Shown: one piece after another, positions 63,926 to 64,000 of the stretch
How the letters are laid out: each line of letters starts with the position of its first letter
Position numbering within the stretch: the first letter of the stretch is position 1
Assembly: GCF_000171235.2 (NCBI RefSeq)
Contig: NZ_ABEA03000135.1
Coordinates: forward strand, 1-64,000
DNA: 64,000 nt
Direction of reading: 5' to 3'
Source: Geminisphaera colitermitum TAV2
Lineage (GTDB): Bacteria; Verrucomicrobiota; Verrucomicrobiia; Opitutales; Opitutaceae
Position numbers and translations under genes: made by a program
Notes under the pieces: generated by a model
Databases searched by the model: none
Seen by the model: only the letters and a program-made list of their open reading frames with translations
Told to the model about the DNA's origin: nothing

Positions 63926-64000
63926 GAGGTCGGCGCGCCGCCGAACAGCTAACCAGTGTTAGCGTCGCCTTGCTTTCCTTGCCTCATCTTTTCAGCAGAC

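Overview
The window reads as chromosomal DNA of a Verrucomicrobiota bacterium, most likely an Opitutaceae relative (inference). The main clues are a Verru_Chthon-type pseudopilin cassette, four PEP-CTERM proteins with an exosortase, proteins built of autotransporter-associated beta-strand repeats, the long insert-bearing form of IspG, several secreted glycan-degrading enzymes, and a near absence of Shine-Dalgarno sequences. GC is high overall. An AT-richer island at about 31.6-39.3 kb holds the pseudopilin cassette.

Layout. 1-7.3 kb: a beta-propeller enzyme-like protein, an IclR regulator overlapping an FAD oxidoreductase, a TPR/LysM envelope protein, KdsD (KDO pathway) and a Gfo/Idh/MocA oxidoreductase. 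7.4-19.8 kb: a glycan-utilisation region with a LacI regulator, a pilin-like protein, secreted proteins, a rhamnogalacturonan-lyase-like enzyme, a second propeller protein, a second IclR regulator, a GH113-like hydrolase and a polysaccharide deacetylase. 20.2-30.1 kb: one giant 3331-residue PEP-CTERM surface protein, followed directly by an IS256-family element. 31.7-39.4 kb (minus strand): two G-type pseudopilins, Verru_Chthon proteins D, B, C and A, and a secreted protein. 39.9-45.9 kb: an exosortase/EpsI fusion with a TPR partner, flanked by two PEP-CTERM genes that share a promoter and leader. 46.2-53.0 kb: the housekeeping run uppS-cdsA-dxr-rseP-ispG for isoprenoid, lipid carrier and envelope synthesis. 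53.2-64 kb: a structured RNA candidate with a terminator, an unknown gene, a 1690-residue RCC1/Ig-like secreted protein, a nucleotidyltransferase pair that resembles a toxin-antitoxin module, and a frameshifted agarase-like/GH16 fusion.

The most unusual property is a dense population of long homopolymeric C/G tracts. I count 23 of at least 9 bases, up to 21. Eighteen lie inside coding sequences, including kdsD, uppS, dxr, rseP and ispG. Several sit next to short interspersed repeats that have invaded genes in frame. Seventeen of the 18 coding tracts keep the frame. The C20 tract in ispG does not, and it puts the catalytic iron-sulfur domain out of frame. This is either a large contingency (phase-variation or slippage) system that reaches housekeeping genes or a homopolymer sequencing error. 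Resequencing and RNA/protein data would separate the two.
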